Shown: piece after piece, positions 1 to 8,656 of the stretch
How the letters are laid out: every line of letters begins with the position of its first letter
Position numbering within the stretch: the first letter of the stretch is position 1
From: Sphingomonas sp. Root720
Lineage (GTDB): Bacteria; Pseudomonadota; Alphaproteobacteria; Sphingomonadales; Sphingomonadaceae
Length of the DNA: 61,800 nucleotides
NCBI RefSeq assembly: GCF_001428605.1
Contig: NZ_LMID01000003.1
Coordinates: 1-61,800 of the forward strand
Direction of reading: 5' to 3'
The notes under the pieces: model-generated
What the model was told of the DNA's origin: nothing
Seen by the model: only the letters and a program-made list of their open reading frames with translations
The model's database searches: none
Position numbers and translations under genes: made by a program

Positions 1-14
1 CGCAACCAATATAA

Positions 15-124
15 TGCGCAGCAACTGCGCACACTATCATGGGAATTCGCCGGTTACGCCGCGCTCCTCCGCATTACCGCTTCCTCGCGATAAGCGATTT
101 TATGCGCAGCTCGCCATAAGATCG
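15..124. repeat. Cluster of short palindromes at truncated gene end
   Basis: Positions 15-21 and 25-31 form a perfect 7-bp inverted repeat (TGCGCAG and CTGCGCA, 3-nt spacer). Positions 95-104 and 115-124 form a second imperfect one, with arms matching at 9 of 10 bases. The 9-mer ATGCGCAGC occurs in both (14-22 and 102-110). This is where the neighbouring strawberry-notch gene loses homology to its family. The arrangement resembles a site-specific recombination or transposon-end region, but no element could be named. Confidence 0.35.
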
Positions 125-2261
125 CCCACGCATCGGCATAGGCGTCGTACACGCCGATCTGGTCGAGAGTGAGCTTATGTTCGAGGATGTCATACTCGAC
201 GCCGGCGAAGCTGAGCGCGCGTGCCGCATAGAGGCCCTGAGTCTTGAGGTCGCGGGAGATCAGCTCCAGCGCGGCGATTCCGCCACGGCGCAGGCTTTCG
301 ACGAACGCCTTGCGATCGGCGAACGCCGTGCCGGTCCCCCAGAGGCCGAGCCGCGTGGCATAGGCGAGGTTGTTCACGTCGGATGCGCCCGTCGCGGAGA
401 CGTAGAGGACGCGGGCGCGCGGCAGTAGGTTTTGCAGGCGAACGCCGGCGATCCCCTGATCGGACCCATCCTTTGCGCCGAAGCGGCCTTCGCCGCCGGC
501 GACGCCCGCCATCTCGTGGGCTTCGTCGAACACGATCATGCCGTCGAAATCATCTCCCAACCAATCGAGGATCTGGCGGAGGCGCGTCCCCTTGTCGCCG
601 CGATTGGAACGCAGCGTGGCGTAGGTGAGGAACAGCATGCCTTCGCCGGCGCCGACGGGGGTGCCGAGCTTCCACTGATTGAGATGCTGGATGTCGAGCG
701 CGAGACCGCCGACGGCGGTCCAGTCGCGACGGGCATCCTCCAGCAGCGTTTCGGTCTTGGAGATCCAGACGTGCTTGCGGCGTCCGCGGAGCCACTGGTC
801 GAGGATGATCGACGCGACCTGGCGCCCTTTGCCGGCGCCGGTGCCGTCGGCGAGGAAAAAGCCGGTTCGATAGGGCTTGCCCGTATCGTCGGGCGTCAGC
901 GACAGTCCCTCCTCCACGGGCAGGAAGCGCCCGGTGAGGTCGCGCTCGAAGGCGTCGCCTGCATAGATCAGGGTCTCGAGCTGAGCGTCCGAGAGCACCT
1001 CGTCGTCGACGATGCGGGCCGGGAGCTGGGGTCGGAAGGACGGCCGCGGCGCGGTGATCGAACCCATGGCGATCGACTCCACCAGTGCGGTGGGATGCTC
1101 GGAAGCGCAGCCGATGACGATCCGGCTCGGACGATAGGGGAGGTAGATCCCGACGGCGTCGCCAACGGGTGCGGGGTCGGCCAGCACGGCATAGTCAATG
1201 TCGCGAGTAGCGGCTGCGATGATCGGGCGCGCGCCAGCTGGGGACAACAGGCGCGGGCGGGCCACCAGGCCCCCGAGAAGCGACGCCGGGCCAGCCTTCA
1301 TGGAGCGGGGAGAGGGTGCGGCGATCGCCGGGGCGTTAACCGCGGTGACGTAGGCGAGGGCGGCTTCGAGCGTCTCACAGGCGACCATCCCGGCATCGCT
1401 GGGCGTTCCCTTCTCGAGCACCATGATCTTCACGGCGTGACCGGTGCCATGCTTCGCATAGGCGTTGGCCGGGAGCAGGAGGTGCAGGGACAGACCGCAG
1501 CCTTCGGTCGCGTTGATCCAGGCCCGGCTCGATGTGTCGACCCTGTCGGGAAGGATCGCGGCGCAGCGGCCTCCGGGGACAAGGCGCAGGAGGGCGGCGC
1601 GAAGGTGGCGGAACGCCGCGAGCGGGTCGGCATGGCGGCCGAGACTGCGCGAGAAGGGGGGATTGATGAGAACGGCCGTCGGGTGGATGCCTGGGGCCAG
1701 AAGGTCATGGATCAGCTCGGCATCGTGGCGCGTGACGGTCGTGTCGGGGAAGGCTGTCTGAAGCATCTCGGCCCGCGCGGGGTCGAGTTCGTTGAGCACG
1801 AGGCGGGCTCCGGCGCGGCGCGCGAAGGCTGCGAGCAGGCCAGTGCCAGCAGACGGTTCGAGGACAAGATCCAGAGGCGTGACGCGGGCCGCCAGCGCGG
1901 CCAAGTAGGCGATCGGCGCCGGCGTCGAAAATTGCTGAAGCTCGATCTGCTCTTCGCTTCGGACCGTGTGGGTAGGCAGGCTGGCGACCAGCGTGATGAG
2001 GTCGGCGAGGCATGCGGTCGGCGCGGAGGGCAGGGTAGCAGCCTGCAGGTGGAAGACCTGAGCCAGCTCCAGGACATCGTAAGCGTCGCGAAGCGACCAG
2101 CGGCCATCGGCGGCGGAGGTGCCATAGGCCTGTTCCATCACCCAAAGCAGCGTAGCGCGCTGAAGTGAGCCATTCTTGGCGATCGCCGCGGCAATGGCTT
2201 TGGCGGCGGTGATTGAGGGTTCGGCAAAGTCGAGTTCAAGGGCTGCAGCTGAGGTACGCAT
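54..2261 (-). CDS. Strawberry-notch-like helicase/methyltransferase, C-terminally truncated
   Basis: The 735-residue product joins an N-terminal class I methyltransferase-like fold (SAM motif EPSAGTG at 135-141, NPPF at 200-203) to the start of a superfamily 2 helicase-type NTPase (Walker A GTGAGKGR at 473-480, DEAH at 579-582, SAT at 622-624). This pairing is typical of strawberry-notch-like proteins on sphingomonad and rhizobial plasmids, where full-length members are about 1400 residues. Here homology stops after residue about 716 (YADAWAI) and a short unrelated tail runs to a stop. The second helicase lobe is therefore missing and the protein is probably inactive as a helicase. A palindrome-rich patch lies at the break. 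Its cellular role in plasmids is unknown. Confidence 0.75.
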   Translation of the reverse strand: MRTSAAALELDFAEPSITAAKAIAAAIAKNGSLQRATLLWVMEQAYGTSAADGRWSLRDAYDVLELAQVFHLQAATLPSAPTACLADLITLVASLPTHTVRSEEQIELQQFSTPAPIAYLAALAARVTPLDLVLEPSAGTGLLAAFARRAGARLVLNELDPARAEMLQTAFPDTTVTRHDAELIHDLLAPGIHPTAVLINPPFSRSLGRHADPLAAFRHLRAALLRLVPGGRCAAILPDRVDTSSRAWINATEGCGLSLHLLLPANAYAKHGTGHAVKIMVLEKGTPSDAGMVACETLEAALAYVTAVNAPAIAAPSPRSMKAGPASLLGGLVARPRLLSPAGARPIIAAATRDIDYAVLADPAPVGDAVGIYLPYRPSRIVIGCASEHPTALVESIAMGSITAPRPSFRPQLPARIVDDEVLSDAQLETLIYAGDAFERDLTGRFLPVEEGLSLTPDDTGKPYRTGFFLADGTGAGKGRQVASIILDQWLRGRRKHVWISKTETLLEDARRDWTAVGGLALDIQHLNQWKLGTPVGAGEGMLFLTYATLRSNRGDKGTRLRQILDWLGDDFDGMIVFDEAHEMAGVAGGEGRFGAKDGSDQGIAGVRLQNLLPRARVLYVSATGASDVNNLAYATRLGLWGTGTAFADRKAFVESLRRGGIAALELISRDLKTQGLYAARALSFAGVEYDILEHKLTLDQIGVYDAYADAWAILWRAAHKIAYREEAVMRRSAA

Positions 2262-2567
2262 CGAGGAGCTCCGTTCTGTCGCCCGGTGCTCATCACCGGA
2301 TCAATCAGCCGGAGGCTCCCTCTCCTCTGGAACCTTGACGGGGCAGCTAACGCCCCAGTTGCTGCCTTTCCTACCGTTTCGCTGTGATCCCGTAAGCTGC
2401 CGTTGCGACCAGTGGCATCTTCCGCCTATCATCGAGCTATGGATGACGATCGACCCGTATTGGGATCAACGGATGCAGACCGGCTGAATGGAGCGGTCGC
2501 GCTCGTCGGGTTGACCTACGGGTCCGAGAACTGCGGTCGCGTGTGGACGATTTTGAGACTCGGATGA
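2262..2567. other. Intergenic region without a recognised gene
   Basis: This stretch separates two divergently transcribed genes and should hold both promoters. A small hairpin (GGGGC, 7-nt loop, GCCCC) lies near 2339-2355 in what would be the leader of the minus-strand gene. I see no convincing coding sequence or clear sigma-70 boxes. Confidence 0.4.
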
Positions 2568-3341
2568 ATGTCTGACCCAGAGACCACACCCGAGATTCCA
2601 AAGTTACTTTATAAGTATCGTGCGCCAGACATCGACAAGCTGCGGCACATCTTGATTGATGACGAGCTATGGGCCTCCAATCCGACCGACTTCAACGATC
2701 CGTTCGACTGTTTTCCCTTCATCGATAAACGCGGAACATACGATGAGGCGAAGAACTGGATCGGCGTTCGACAAGGGCGCGGTGCCGCACCAGTGGGTCG
2801 CAACAAACGCCGCGCCTTCGCTCAGAGGATCGCGAAGGATGGCGTCGCAGCGATCAGCGAGAAGAGCCCGGCCGAGCTTTGGAAGGAATCGATCGCAGGT
2901 TTCGGCGTCGTGTCGTTCGCGGAGTCCTGCCAAAACATCCTTATGTGGAGCCATTACGCCCACAATCACTCGGGCGTCTGCCTCGAATTTGCCACCGCTC
3001 ACGTCCCATTCAAGGGTGCAGGTAAGGTCGTCTATGATGTGAACAGGCCGGTGTTCCGGCCGCTAGACATCGACCGAACCAACCTTATGGAGCGCATCCT
3101 CCTTCGCAAGGCAGATTTTTGGGAATACGAGCAGGAATGGCGCTGTATCCAGATTAAGGAGGGCCCCGGCAAGATGCCGTTCCCGGCTGCGGCGTTGACC
3201 ACGGTCATCTTGGGAGCCGCCGCAAAGCATGATTTTGTCGAAAAACTCGAATCTCTTATCACCCAACGCAAGACGCCCGTTCCCATCAAGAGGGTCGAGT
3301 TTGATCCGGAATTCTTCAAGGTTCATTTGAGACACGGCTGA
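2568..3341 (+). CDS. DUF2971 domain-containing protein
   Basis: The 257-residue product has the hallmarks of the DUF2971 family: an N-terminal LLYKYR segment, then LW.S.P..FNDPFD (residues about 36-48), a central MWSHYAHNHSGVCLEF block (about 126-141), and a W.YE.EWR motif near residue 190. No membrane segment or signal peptide is visible. The biochemical function of DUF2971 is not established; members are scattered in accessory DNA and some sit near defence genes. Here it stands alone, divergent from the strawberry-notch gene and convergent with the Toprim gene. The start was chosen as the first ATG; no strong ribosome-binding site precedes it. Confidence 0.8.
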   Translation: MSDPETTPEIPKLLYKYRAPDIDKLRHILIDDELWASNPTDFNDPFDCFPFIDKRGTYDEAKNWIGVRQGRGAAPVGRNKRRAFAQRIAKDGVAAISEKSPAELWKESIAGFGVVSFAESCQNILMWSHYAHNHSGVCLEFATAHVPFKGAGKVVYDVNRPVFRPLDIDRTNLMERILLRKADFWEYEQEWRCIQIKEGPGKMPFPAAALTTVILGAAAKHDFVEKLESLITQRKTPVPIKRVEFDPEFFKVHLRHG

Positions 3342-3436
3342 TCGAAGCTGAGGAGCCAATCCATCATTTGGGTATCTGCGGCTGTGACAGCTTTTCTCGG
3401 TTTACTCCCTGATACTTGGCCGACCGCTAACCGCCA

Positions 3437-4339
3437 CTAGCTACTTTGACGCGCCCGCCAGGCATCATTCCAATCGTCATGATCCTCGGGAATGCGGCTG
3501 ACAAGTTCGCGGCCATTCTCCGTCAAATGGTCGCGGGCCTTATCCAGCAGGCGTTCGGCGGCCCGTCCGCGATCGCCATAGACGATCACGCGCCGAACCT
3601 TTTCAGGAACGGCGACGAAGGCGAGCCGTTCGACGCCGCCCAGCGCCCAGGTGGGCGTCCCGAACCATTCCATCGCCGACAGCGCATCCTCGATCCCTTC
3701 GGCCAGGCCCAACTCGTCGGTGGCCGGCGCGAGCCTGATCGCCGCGGTGCCGAGCAGGCCCAGCGAGACCTTGGGCTTCGGGATCGGCTTGCGCAGCACG
3801 TCTTGCGCGTCGAGGAATGTGCGCTGGACGGCAACGACACCGAGGTCGCTCTCGACCGCAGCGATCATGGCAGGCATCGACCGCTTCTCGGCGCCGGAGC
3901 CGAGGACGGTCGCCGGGTTGAAGCGGAGCGCTCGGGGAAACGGCTCGGAGAGGCCGCGGGCGAGCAGATAGTCCTCGGCGAGGGTCCCGGCGATCGGCAC
4001 GCTCGCTTTCCAGAGCCGTGTCGCGAGGGCACTCATGTCACGCTTCGGCTTGCCTTCGGGCATTGTTACGGCGGTTCGGTCGTGGAGGTGCCTGCGCTGC
4101 AGGGCCTTCATAACGTCGACGGGAGTGCAGCCGGCGAAGCAGTGAAAGAGGATGGCGGTATCGCCGAGCCGAACCGAGAGACTGGGGGTGCCATCGTTGT
4201 GGGCCGGACAGCGACATTCGCCACGGGTGCCGCGCCAGACACCGCCGAGTTTCTCGACGATGTTCTTGGCACGGATTTCAGCGTCCAGCGGGAGTCGCGC
4301 CATCGTGATCGTCCTGTGGCTCTGATAAACTTCGGTCAT
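3437..4339 (-). CDS. Toprim / CHC2-type zinc finger primase-like protein
   Basis: About 300 residues. The N-terminal third has a CHC2-like zinc finger (CRCPAH, then HCFAGC after about 20 residues), as in DnaG-type primases. The C-terminal half carries a Toprim-like fold with the acidic motif LAEGIEDALSA and a later VIVYGDRGRAAERLL segment; in canonical Toprim domains this second motif is D-x-D, here G-D-R-G-R. Proteins of this type are common on sphingomonad plasmids beside ssb and are thought to act in plasmid DNA priming or metabolism. The start at 4339 is preferred because GGAGG lies 7 nt upstream; another ATG exists at 4303. Confidence 0.8.
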   Translation of the reverse strand: MTEVYQSHRTITMARLPLDAEIRAKNIVEKLGGVWRGTRGECRCPAHNDGTPSLSVRLGDTAILFHCFAGCTPVDVMKALQRRHLHDRTAVTMPEGKPKRDMSALATRLWKASVPIAGTLAEDYLLARGLSEPFPRALRFNPATVLGSGAEKRSMPAMIAAVESDLGVVAVQRTFLDAQDVLRKPIPKPKVSLGLLGTAAIRLAPATDELGLAEGIEDALSAMEWFGTPTWALGGVERLAFVAVPEKVRRVIVYGDRGRAAERLLDKARDHLTENGRELVSRIPEDHDDWNDAWRARQSS

Positions 4340-4687
4340 TCGGGCCTCCGGAAACATTGAACCGAATGGCACCCGGCATCCTCACCTCTGAGCTAACCTG
4401 GTCGATGAAAGGCGGGCAGCACCCGGGGAGGCCGGTTTGAGACGTCTCGACCGCATCCTGCAGCGGGGTTCGGGGCACAGAAACCGCGCATCCGCTCCGC
4501 GCCGCCCTAATGGCACCTGGCTGTGTCACGGCCAGAGCCCAGGACCGTGAGCAAGAGGGGAGGGCCGCCCCGAAAGATTGTGCTCCTGCCAGGCGAGGAT
4601 CGTTACCCGGCAGGGCCGAGACCGTTTGCGGGCTCGGTCGCCGCCAAGCGGCGATAGAGCCGTGCCGAAGGCCGTCCACGCGCTGCA
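4340..4687. other. Non-coding stretch between ssb and the Toprim gene
   Basis: The short open frames here have no family resemblance and different base use, so I call no gene. The region is expected to contain the leader and promoter of the minus-strand Toprim gene. I find no convincing promoter boxes or terminator. Confidence 0.35.
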
Positions 4688-5011
4688 TCACTCATTCTCG
4701 CTGTCGGCCTTGGCCAGGATCGAGAACGTATCCGCGACTAGCTCGGTGCGGTAAGTCACGTCATTGCCTTCGCCATGATTGTTCTCGCGGACACGCCCGG
4801 TGACGTGAACGAGATCACCCTTCCCGGCATTTTCGACCTGATTCGCGACGTTCGAGAAGCACACCACGCTGTTCCAAAGTGTGTCGGTCTTCCACTCGTC
4901 GCCATCTCGACGATTATAGTTCGCCGCTACGCTCACATACTTCACCTTTTCGCGCGGCGTAATCTTCCCGATGCGTCCGATGATCCGAAACTCGGCGATA
5001 TTCTGTGGCAT
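4688..5011 (-). CDS. ssb: Single-stranded DNA-binding protein
   Basis: A 107-residue OB-fold protein of the SSB family. The core pattern FRIIGRIGKI, VKYVSVAANY, W.SVVCFSNVANQV and GDLVHVTGRV is diagnostic. It is shorter than chromosomal SSB (about 150-180 residues) and lacks the glycine/proline-rich linker, although an acidic C-terminus (DSENE) remains. Such short forms are typical of plasmids. It would coat single strands during plasmid replication or conjugative transfer. The start is well fixed by a perfect AAGGAGG a few bases before the ATG. Its neighbours are the HNH protein gene upstream and the Toprim gene downstream, all on the minus strand. Confidence 0.9.
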   Translation of the reverse strand: MPQNIAEFRIIGRIGKITPREKVKYVSVAANYNRRDGDEWKTDTLWNSVVCFSNVANQVENAGKGDLVHVTGRVRENNHGEGNDVTYRTELVADTFSILAKADSENE

Positions 5012-5056
5012 CTTTTCCTCCTTTGGACGTGGACAGGGAAAGCCGTTGAGATGGGG

Positions 5057-5758
5057 CTATTCGCCTCCGGTTTCGCGGTGCCGGAAGTGATATCGCGCCA
5101 CGTTCTCGGGCGTCGCGTAGATCTGGTAGGCGTGGGTCCAGTCACGGCTGATGTCGCGCTGGGCGGTCGCGAGCGGCACGCGGTGCTCGCAAACCAGGCG
5201 CCAGAGGACGTAGGCGAGCACGTTCTTGTCGGCGGCGTTGGCCCGCCCGCGGCGGGGCTGGAGCCAGAGGTCGCGCCGATCGAGAGGCGCGCCGCCGATG
5301 GAGATCGGGATCAGATGGTCGAGTTCGTAGTCGGCCATGGTCTCGCCGGGATGCTGAAATTGCATCAGGCGGCGCTTGAGCGTCCCGGTGACAGCGTAGG
5401 GAGGGCGTGCCGATCGGGCGTATCCGGGTCGGCAGATCGTTGTGTCGATGTTCGCTTGGGTGATGGCGGGATCGATGGCGCCCGGCGTTTCGCGGGGTGG
5501 GAGGGTGCGGACCTGGTTGAAGGGCAGGATCGGGTCGCGCAACGCCTTGGAAAGACCGGTCACGGCGTCGCAGAGGGTGCCGGTTCCGGCAGCGGAGCAG
5601 CCCATCATGTCCGAGACACCGGCTGAGGACTGATCGGGCGACGGACGATGCACCAAAGCGACGGCAGCGACGACTGCCAAGCCGCCGAGAAGCGCCTTCG
5701 CCCTCAAGGTTGGCGCGCCTTGCGCCAGATATCCTCGCTGTCCTGCAGGATGGTCCAT
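5057..5758 (-). CDS. HNH-type nuclease-like protein with N-terminal membrane segment
   Basis: About 233 residues. The C-terminal half contains YELDHLIPISIGG followed by NLW-like DLWLQP, the usual core of an HNH/McrA-type nuclease motif (D-H, then an N/D residue; the final H/N is not certain). The N-terminus has a hydrophobic stretch (ALLGGLAVVAAVALV), suggesting export or membrane anchoring, and cysteines spaced in the mature part fit a periplasmic protein. ATG at 5758 is preferred (AGGG upstream); a longer frame starts at 5794. Such proteins accompany ssb on sphingomonad plasmids. The substrate is unknown. Confidence 0.65.
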   Translation of the reverse strand: MDHPAGQRGYLAQGAPTLRAKALLGGLAVVAAVALVHRPSPDQSSAGVSDMMGCSAAGTGTLCDAVTGLSKALRDPILPFNQVRTLPPRETPGAIDPAITQANIDTTICRPGYARSARPPYAVTGTLKRRLMQFQHPGETMADYELDHLIPISIGGAPLDRRDLWLQPRRGRANAADKNVLAYVLWRLVCEHRVPLATAQRDISRDWTHAYQIYATPENVARYHFRHRETGGE

Positions 5759-6016
5759 GTGGTTGACCCTGACATCTGCGTCATAGTCCAACATACAACA
5801 TAGGACGATAATGGACAGTCACTTTCGACTCCGCCAGCCTGCCATGCAGCTGGCGTGACATTATTCGTCGCCGGAGAAGCGGGTATGCTGGGGCTGGGTT
5901 AGTCACAGCGTCTGCACGTAGGGACCGTCCGAGCGCTGAAGTCGCCGATCGTCGGTCCTGGAGTGAGCGCGAAGTGGAGCATGCGGGGGATCGGCGCCAA
6001 GCGGGCGCTCAATTCG

Positions 6017-6919
6017 CTATGCGGCGACAGCCTCGAGCATCGCTGCGGTCGGGCGGTCCCTCGGCGCCAGCACCACGACAGTGTCGGGCTTCGTCACGCG
6101 GCGCCCGCGCGTGTCGAATCGTTCCGTGTGCGGGATCACGTCTCGCAGCGATACCTTATATTCGGGAAGGTCGTCGCTGGCCTCGACTGCCTTCAGGTGC
6201 TGCTTGAACTTGGAGAGCGGCGCCGTGGAGCCGACCTTGAGGGCAAGGGCATCGAGCGGGAACTCGATCGACTCGCCTACGCAATGGCAGTGCGCGATCT
6301 CGTAGAGGCGACGCTCGATCGTCCCCAGCCGGAAGTAATCGTGGTTATAGTGATAGATGTGACCATCAAGCTGGATCGCGCGGTGAAGCCATGGGCACAA
6401 GCGGACCTTCACGACGCGCAGCTGCTGGTCGCCGTTGGGCATCTCGATATATTCGGCGGTCGCTTCCGAGAGCCAGGAGAACCAGCCCTTTTCGATCTTC
6501 GATCCGGTCTGGATGTTTGTCTTGATCTGTGTGCCCTGAAGGCGCTCGAGTGCATCGGTGAAGCGGTCGTAATCGCGCTTTGAGGGCCGGGCGACACCGG
6601 TGATCCTGAAGAAATCATGTGCGGTGAAGGTGAAGTTCTGATCGACCTCCTCCCCGCGACTAACCGCCTGGGCCATCAGCGACGCGACGTAGAGGATGAT
6701 CTCTTTGTCGTACATCGTGGCGATACCGGTCGCGCTCGGCCTGATCTGGATGCTCAGCTTGCCGATCTTGAACTCAAGCTCCTTATCGATCGCAACCTTC
6801 GACAGGGCAAAGAACGGGAAATCCATCACGCTGCGCTCGCCGCGGACCTTGCCGTGGAGCGGACTGTCGGGTTCGAACAGGTTTCCCTGCCGAACGATGA
6901 TGGATTGCTTGCCCGCCAT
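6017..6919 (-). CDS. repA: Plasmid replication initiator RepA (RPA family)
   Basis: A 300-residue protein of the replication initiator protein A (RPA, PF10134) family, recognised from the start MAGKQSIIVRQGNLFEP, the central YDKEIILYVASLM and DFFRITG.ARPSKRDYDR.TDALERLQGT blocks, and YHYNHDYFRLGTIERRLYEIA. It should bind the plasmid origin and start replication; this family defines one class of sphingomonad megaplasmids. ATG at 6919 is preferred because GAGGGG lies 8 nt upstream; a longer frame begins at 6952. Iteron-like repeats lie directly upstream (6998-7173), between it and repC. These are the likely binding sites and may allow autoregulation. Confidence 0.88.
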   Translation of the reverse strand: MAGKQSIIVRQGNLFEPDSPLHGKVRGERSVMDFPFFALSKVAIDKELEFKIGKLSIQIRPSATGIATMYDKEIILYVASLMAQAVSRGEEVDQNFTFTAHDFFRITGVARPSKRDYDRFTDALERLQGTQIKTNIQTGSKIEKGWFSWLSEATAEYIEMPNGDQQLRVVKVRLCPWLHRAIQLDGHIYHYNHDYFRLGTIERRLYEIAHCHCVGESIEFPLDALALKVGSTAPLSKFKQHLKAVEASDDLPEYKVSLRDVIPHTERFDTRGRRVTKPDTVVVLAPRDRPTAAMLEAVAA

Positions 6920-6997
6920 GCCTTTCCCCTCGGCGCTGTTAATGTGCGACATCGAAGCATAGCGCGATTTTGCCGACGGGGCAGCTTTGCACGCAAC

Positions 6998-7173
6998 GAT
7001 CTGCCCGAAAGCACGAGTCTTTGACCGCGACTCCCGCCCTTAGCCCGGCTTCCGTGCGTCGCGCCAAAGGGGCGCGCTGGGGCGACTCGTGCTTTCGGGC
7101 ATCTCGTCCCCCACGGCCCGCGATGTTTGGGCGTGCACCGCCCCTCACGACGATCTGCCCGAAAGCACGAACT
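6998..7173. repeat. Iteron cluster A upstream of repA
   Basis: There are three copies of an 18-bp word close to TCGTGCTTTCGGGCAGAT: 6998-7019 (reverse orientation), 7084-7106 (forward, variant end) and 7152-7173 (reverse). They lie directly upstream of repA, and the last lies inside the 3' end of repC. The same word recurs three times at 8821-8927. Repeats of this kind around an initiator gene are the expected layout of a plasmid origin and Rep binding sites. Confidence 0.8.
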
Positions 7174-8497
7174 GCCGGGAAACCGCACGCGCAATCTGAC
7201 CGATAGACCGGGGGTCGCCGCCCGCCTGCATCGCCTTCATGTTGCCGGCGCGGCTGAGATCCTTGAGACCGTGGAACGTCCGCCCGAGGTTGAGCTCGCC
7301 CTTGGCCGCACGGCCGCTCATGCCGCGCAGGTACGCCCCCGGCCGCTCGACCTCTCCCGCCTGATACTTTCGGACCGTGGCGATAACCGAGGCCGCCGCG
7401 CCGCGCTGACCCATGATCCGGCAGGCCTCGTGCCAGGCGTGGCGGTGAATGTGGTGTTGATCGGCGAGGCGCTCGGCAAGCTGGACCAGCTCGCCCCAAC
7501 CTCGGCGGCCAAGATCGAGCGAACCGCACAGTTCCGGCACGATCGACTCGATGAAGTCCAGATCGACGCCATGTTTCTCCAGGTCCTCTTCCACCTCCGA
7601 CTGCGGCAGCATCGACCTCACGTCATAATCGCCACTACTCTTTTCCGCTAAGCCGCTACGGGTAACTGCTTTAGCAGTTTGGGGTTGAGTTGTAGTTGTA
7701 GAGTCGATGCAATGTGTTACATCCGCGGATGCATTATTATTGGTTTCGACGGGATGATTGAGCGCGTCGCGCTCGAGAAGTACGGCCGCGACGCGGCCTT
7801 CCAGGTCCCGGCCGCGCTGCTCGATCTGTTCGACACAGCCGGTGAGCAGCTGAACGTCTCGAACATAACGCATCTGCCGAGCGGCGCTCTGCGCCAGGGC
7901 GAGCTCTTCGTCGGCTCCGGTATTCTGGAGCGAGGCGTCCACAGCAGCCTGGGCAAGGCTGGCGGTACGCCGGCGAGCGGAGGCCAGCCGGCGCCGGAGA
8001 GCATCGATTTCCTCGTCCTCGCGAGCCCCTCGCTCGGCGATGGCCCTGAACTCGTCGATTCTCGTGCCGATCGGGCTCAGGACGATGCCGTAGGCCCATT
8101 TGATGGTGCCGTCGGGGCCTCGCGCGCCGCCACGGTTGCCGTTGGGGCTGTCCTTGTGACTGATCAGTCGGAGCGCGATCGCTCGATCGAGGAGGTTCTG
8201 GACCTGCCTGACCTTCAATCCCAGCTTGCGCGCCAGCTTGTCGTTGCGCGGCCAGACGATCGGGGTCGAGGCCGCCCGCCAGTCCTCGGGCTTCGTCCAG
8301 GCGAACAGCACGTCGACCAGCTGCACGACGCTTGGAGGGACGTTGAGATAGGCTGCCGCTCGCTTGAAGGCGGCGAGCGCCTGCCCGGGTCCATTGCCCT
8401 CAGGCAGGCCGCGAAATGCCTGTGCGGCGCGTTCGGCCTCGGCCGCGGCGCCATCGAAGCGGCGGAAGCCGGCGCCCGGATGATAGGCGTAGGTCAT
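7145..8497 (-). CDS. repC: Replication protein C-like initiator (RP-C)
   Basis: A 450-residue protein of the RepC/RP-C replication protein class. The N-terminal DNA-binding region contains VVQLVDVLFAWTKPEDW, IVWPRNDKLARKLGLKVRQV and LLDRAIALRLISHKDSPNG, typical of this family. A coiled region follows (about residues 165-240), then the C-terminal domain (GWGELVQLAERLADQHHI...ACRIMGQRGAA). The ATG at 8497 has AAGGGGA upstream. The last residues (FVLSGRSS) are encoded by an iteron, so gene end and origin overlap. No repA/repB partition pair precedes it, unlike repABC operons. Together with the RPA gene it makes a two-initiator replicon region. Confidence 0.85.
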   Translation of the reverse strand: MTYAYHPGAGFRRFDGAAAEAERAAQAFRGLPEGNGPGQALAAFKRAAAYLNVPPSVVQLVDVLFAWTKPEDWRAASTPIVWPRNDKLARKLGLKVRQVQNLLDRAIALRLISHKDSPNGNRGGARGPDGTIKWAYGIVLSPIGTRIDEFRAIAERGAREDEEIDALRRRLASARRRTASLAQAAVDASLQNTGADEELALAQSAARQMRYVRDVQLLTGCVEQIEQRGRDLEGRVAAVLLERDALNHPVETNNNASADVTHCIDSTTTTQPQTAKAVTRSGLAEKSSGDYDVRSMLPQSEVEEDLEKHGVDLDFIESIVPELCGSLDLGRRGWGELVQLAERLADQHHIHRHAWHEACRIMGQRGAAASVIATVRKYQAGEVERPGAYLRGMSGRAAKGELNLGRTFHGLKDLSRAGNMKAMQAGGDPRSIGQIARAVSRQFVLSGRSS

Positions 8498-8567
8498 CGT
8501 TCGGTAACTCCCCTTGTCGGAGCCCGTGCGGACACACAAAGCCGTGGCGCCTGATGCGCACTTTCGC

Positions 8568-8596
8568 TTGTGATTTGAGGGGCGTTCCGCTAGGGA
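8568..8596 (+). promoter_or_regulatory. Candidate promoter for antisense RNA upstream of repC
   Basis: TTGTGA (8568-8573) and TAGGGA (8591-8596) are separated by 17 bp and point into the repC leader on the opposite strand. The -35 box matches 4 of 6 consensus bases and the -10 box 3 of 6. A terminator lies about 55 bp downstream. Support is by position and spacing only. Confidence 0.4.
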
Positions 8597-8602
8597 GTGA
8601 TT

Positions 8603-8656
8603 GTCACCTCGCTCCTAGTGGGCACCCCGAAAAGCCCGGCCTCGCGCCGGGTTTTT
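8603..8656 (+). ncRNA. Candidate counter-transcribed RNA of the replicon
   Basis: A transcript from the promoter-like boxes at 8568-8596 would be about 54 nt long. It would end at a clear intrinsic terminator and lie antisense to the repC mRNA leader, roughly 105 bp before the repC start. repABC plasmids carry an antisense RNA of similar size and position that limits RepC synthesis and sets incompatibility. The family relation here is inferred from layout, not from sequence identity. Confidence 0.5.
8631..8656 (+). terminator. Rho-independent terminator
   Basis: The stem CCCGGC/GCCGGG with a 5-nt loop is preceded by an A-run (AAAG) and followed by TTTTT on the plus strand. It closes the proposed antisense RNA. 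The flanking A and T runs mean it could also work on the other strand, where it would sit in the repC leader. Confidence 0.75.

Noticed and set aside
432-2168. 578-codon open frame on the plus strand
   Set aside because: It lies antisense to the strawberry-notch-like gene, has no family motifs, and is a typical GC-rich shadow frame.
3446-4360. 304-codon open frame opposite the Toprim gene
   Set aside because: The minus-strand frame has zinc-finger and Toprim-like motifs and a strong ribosome-binding site; this frame has none.
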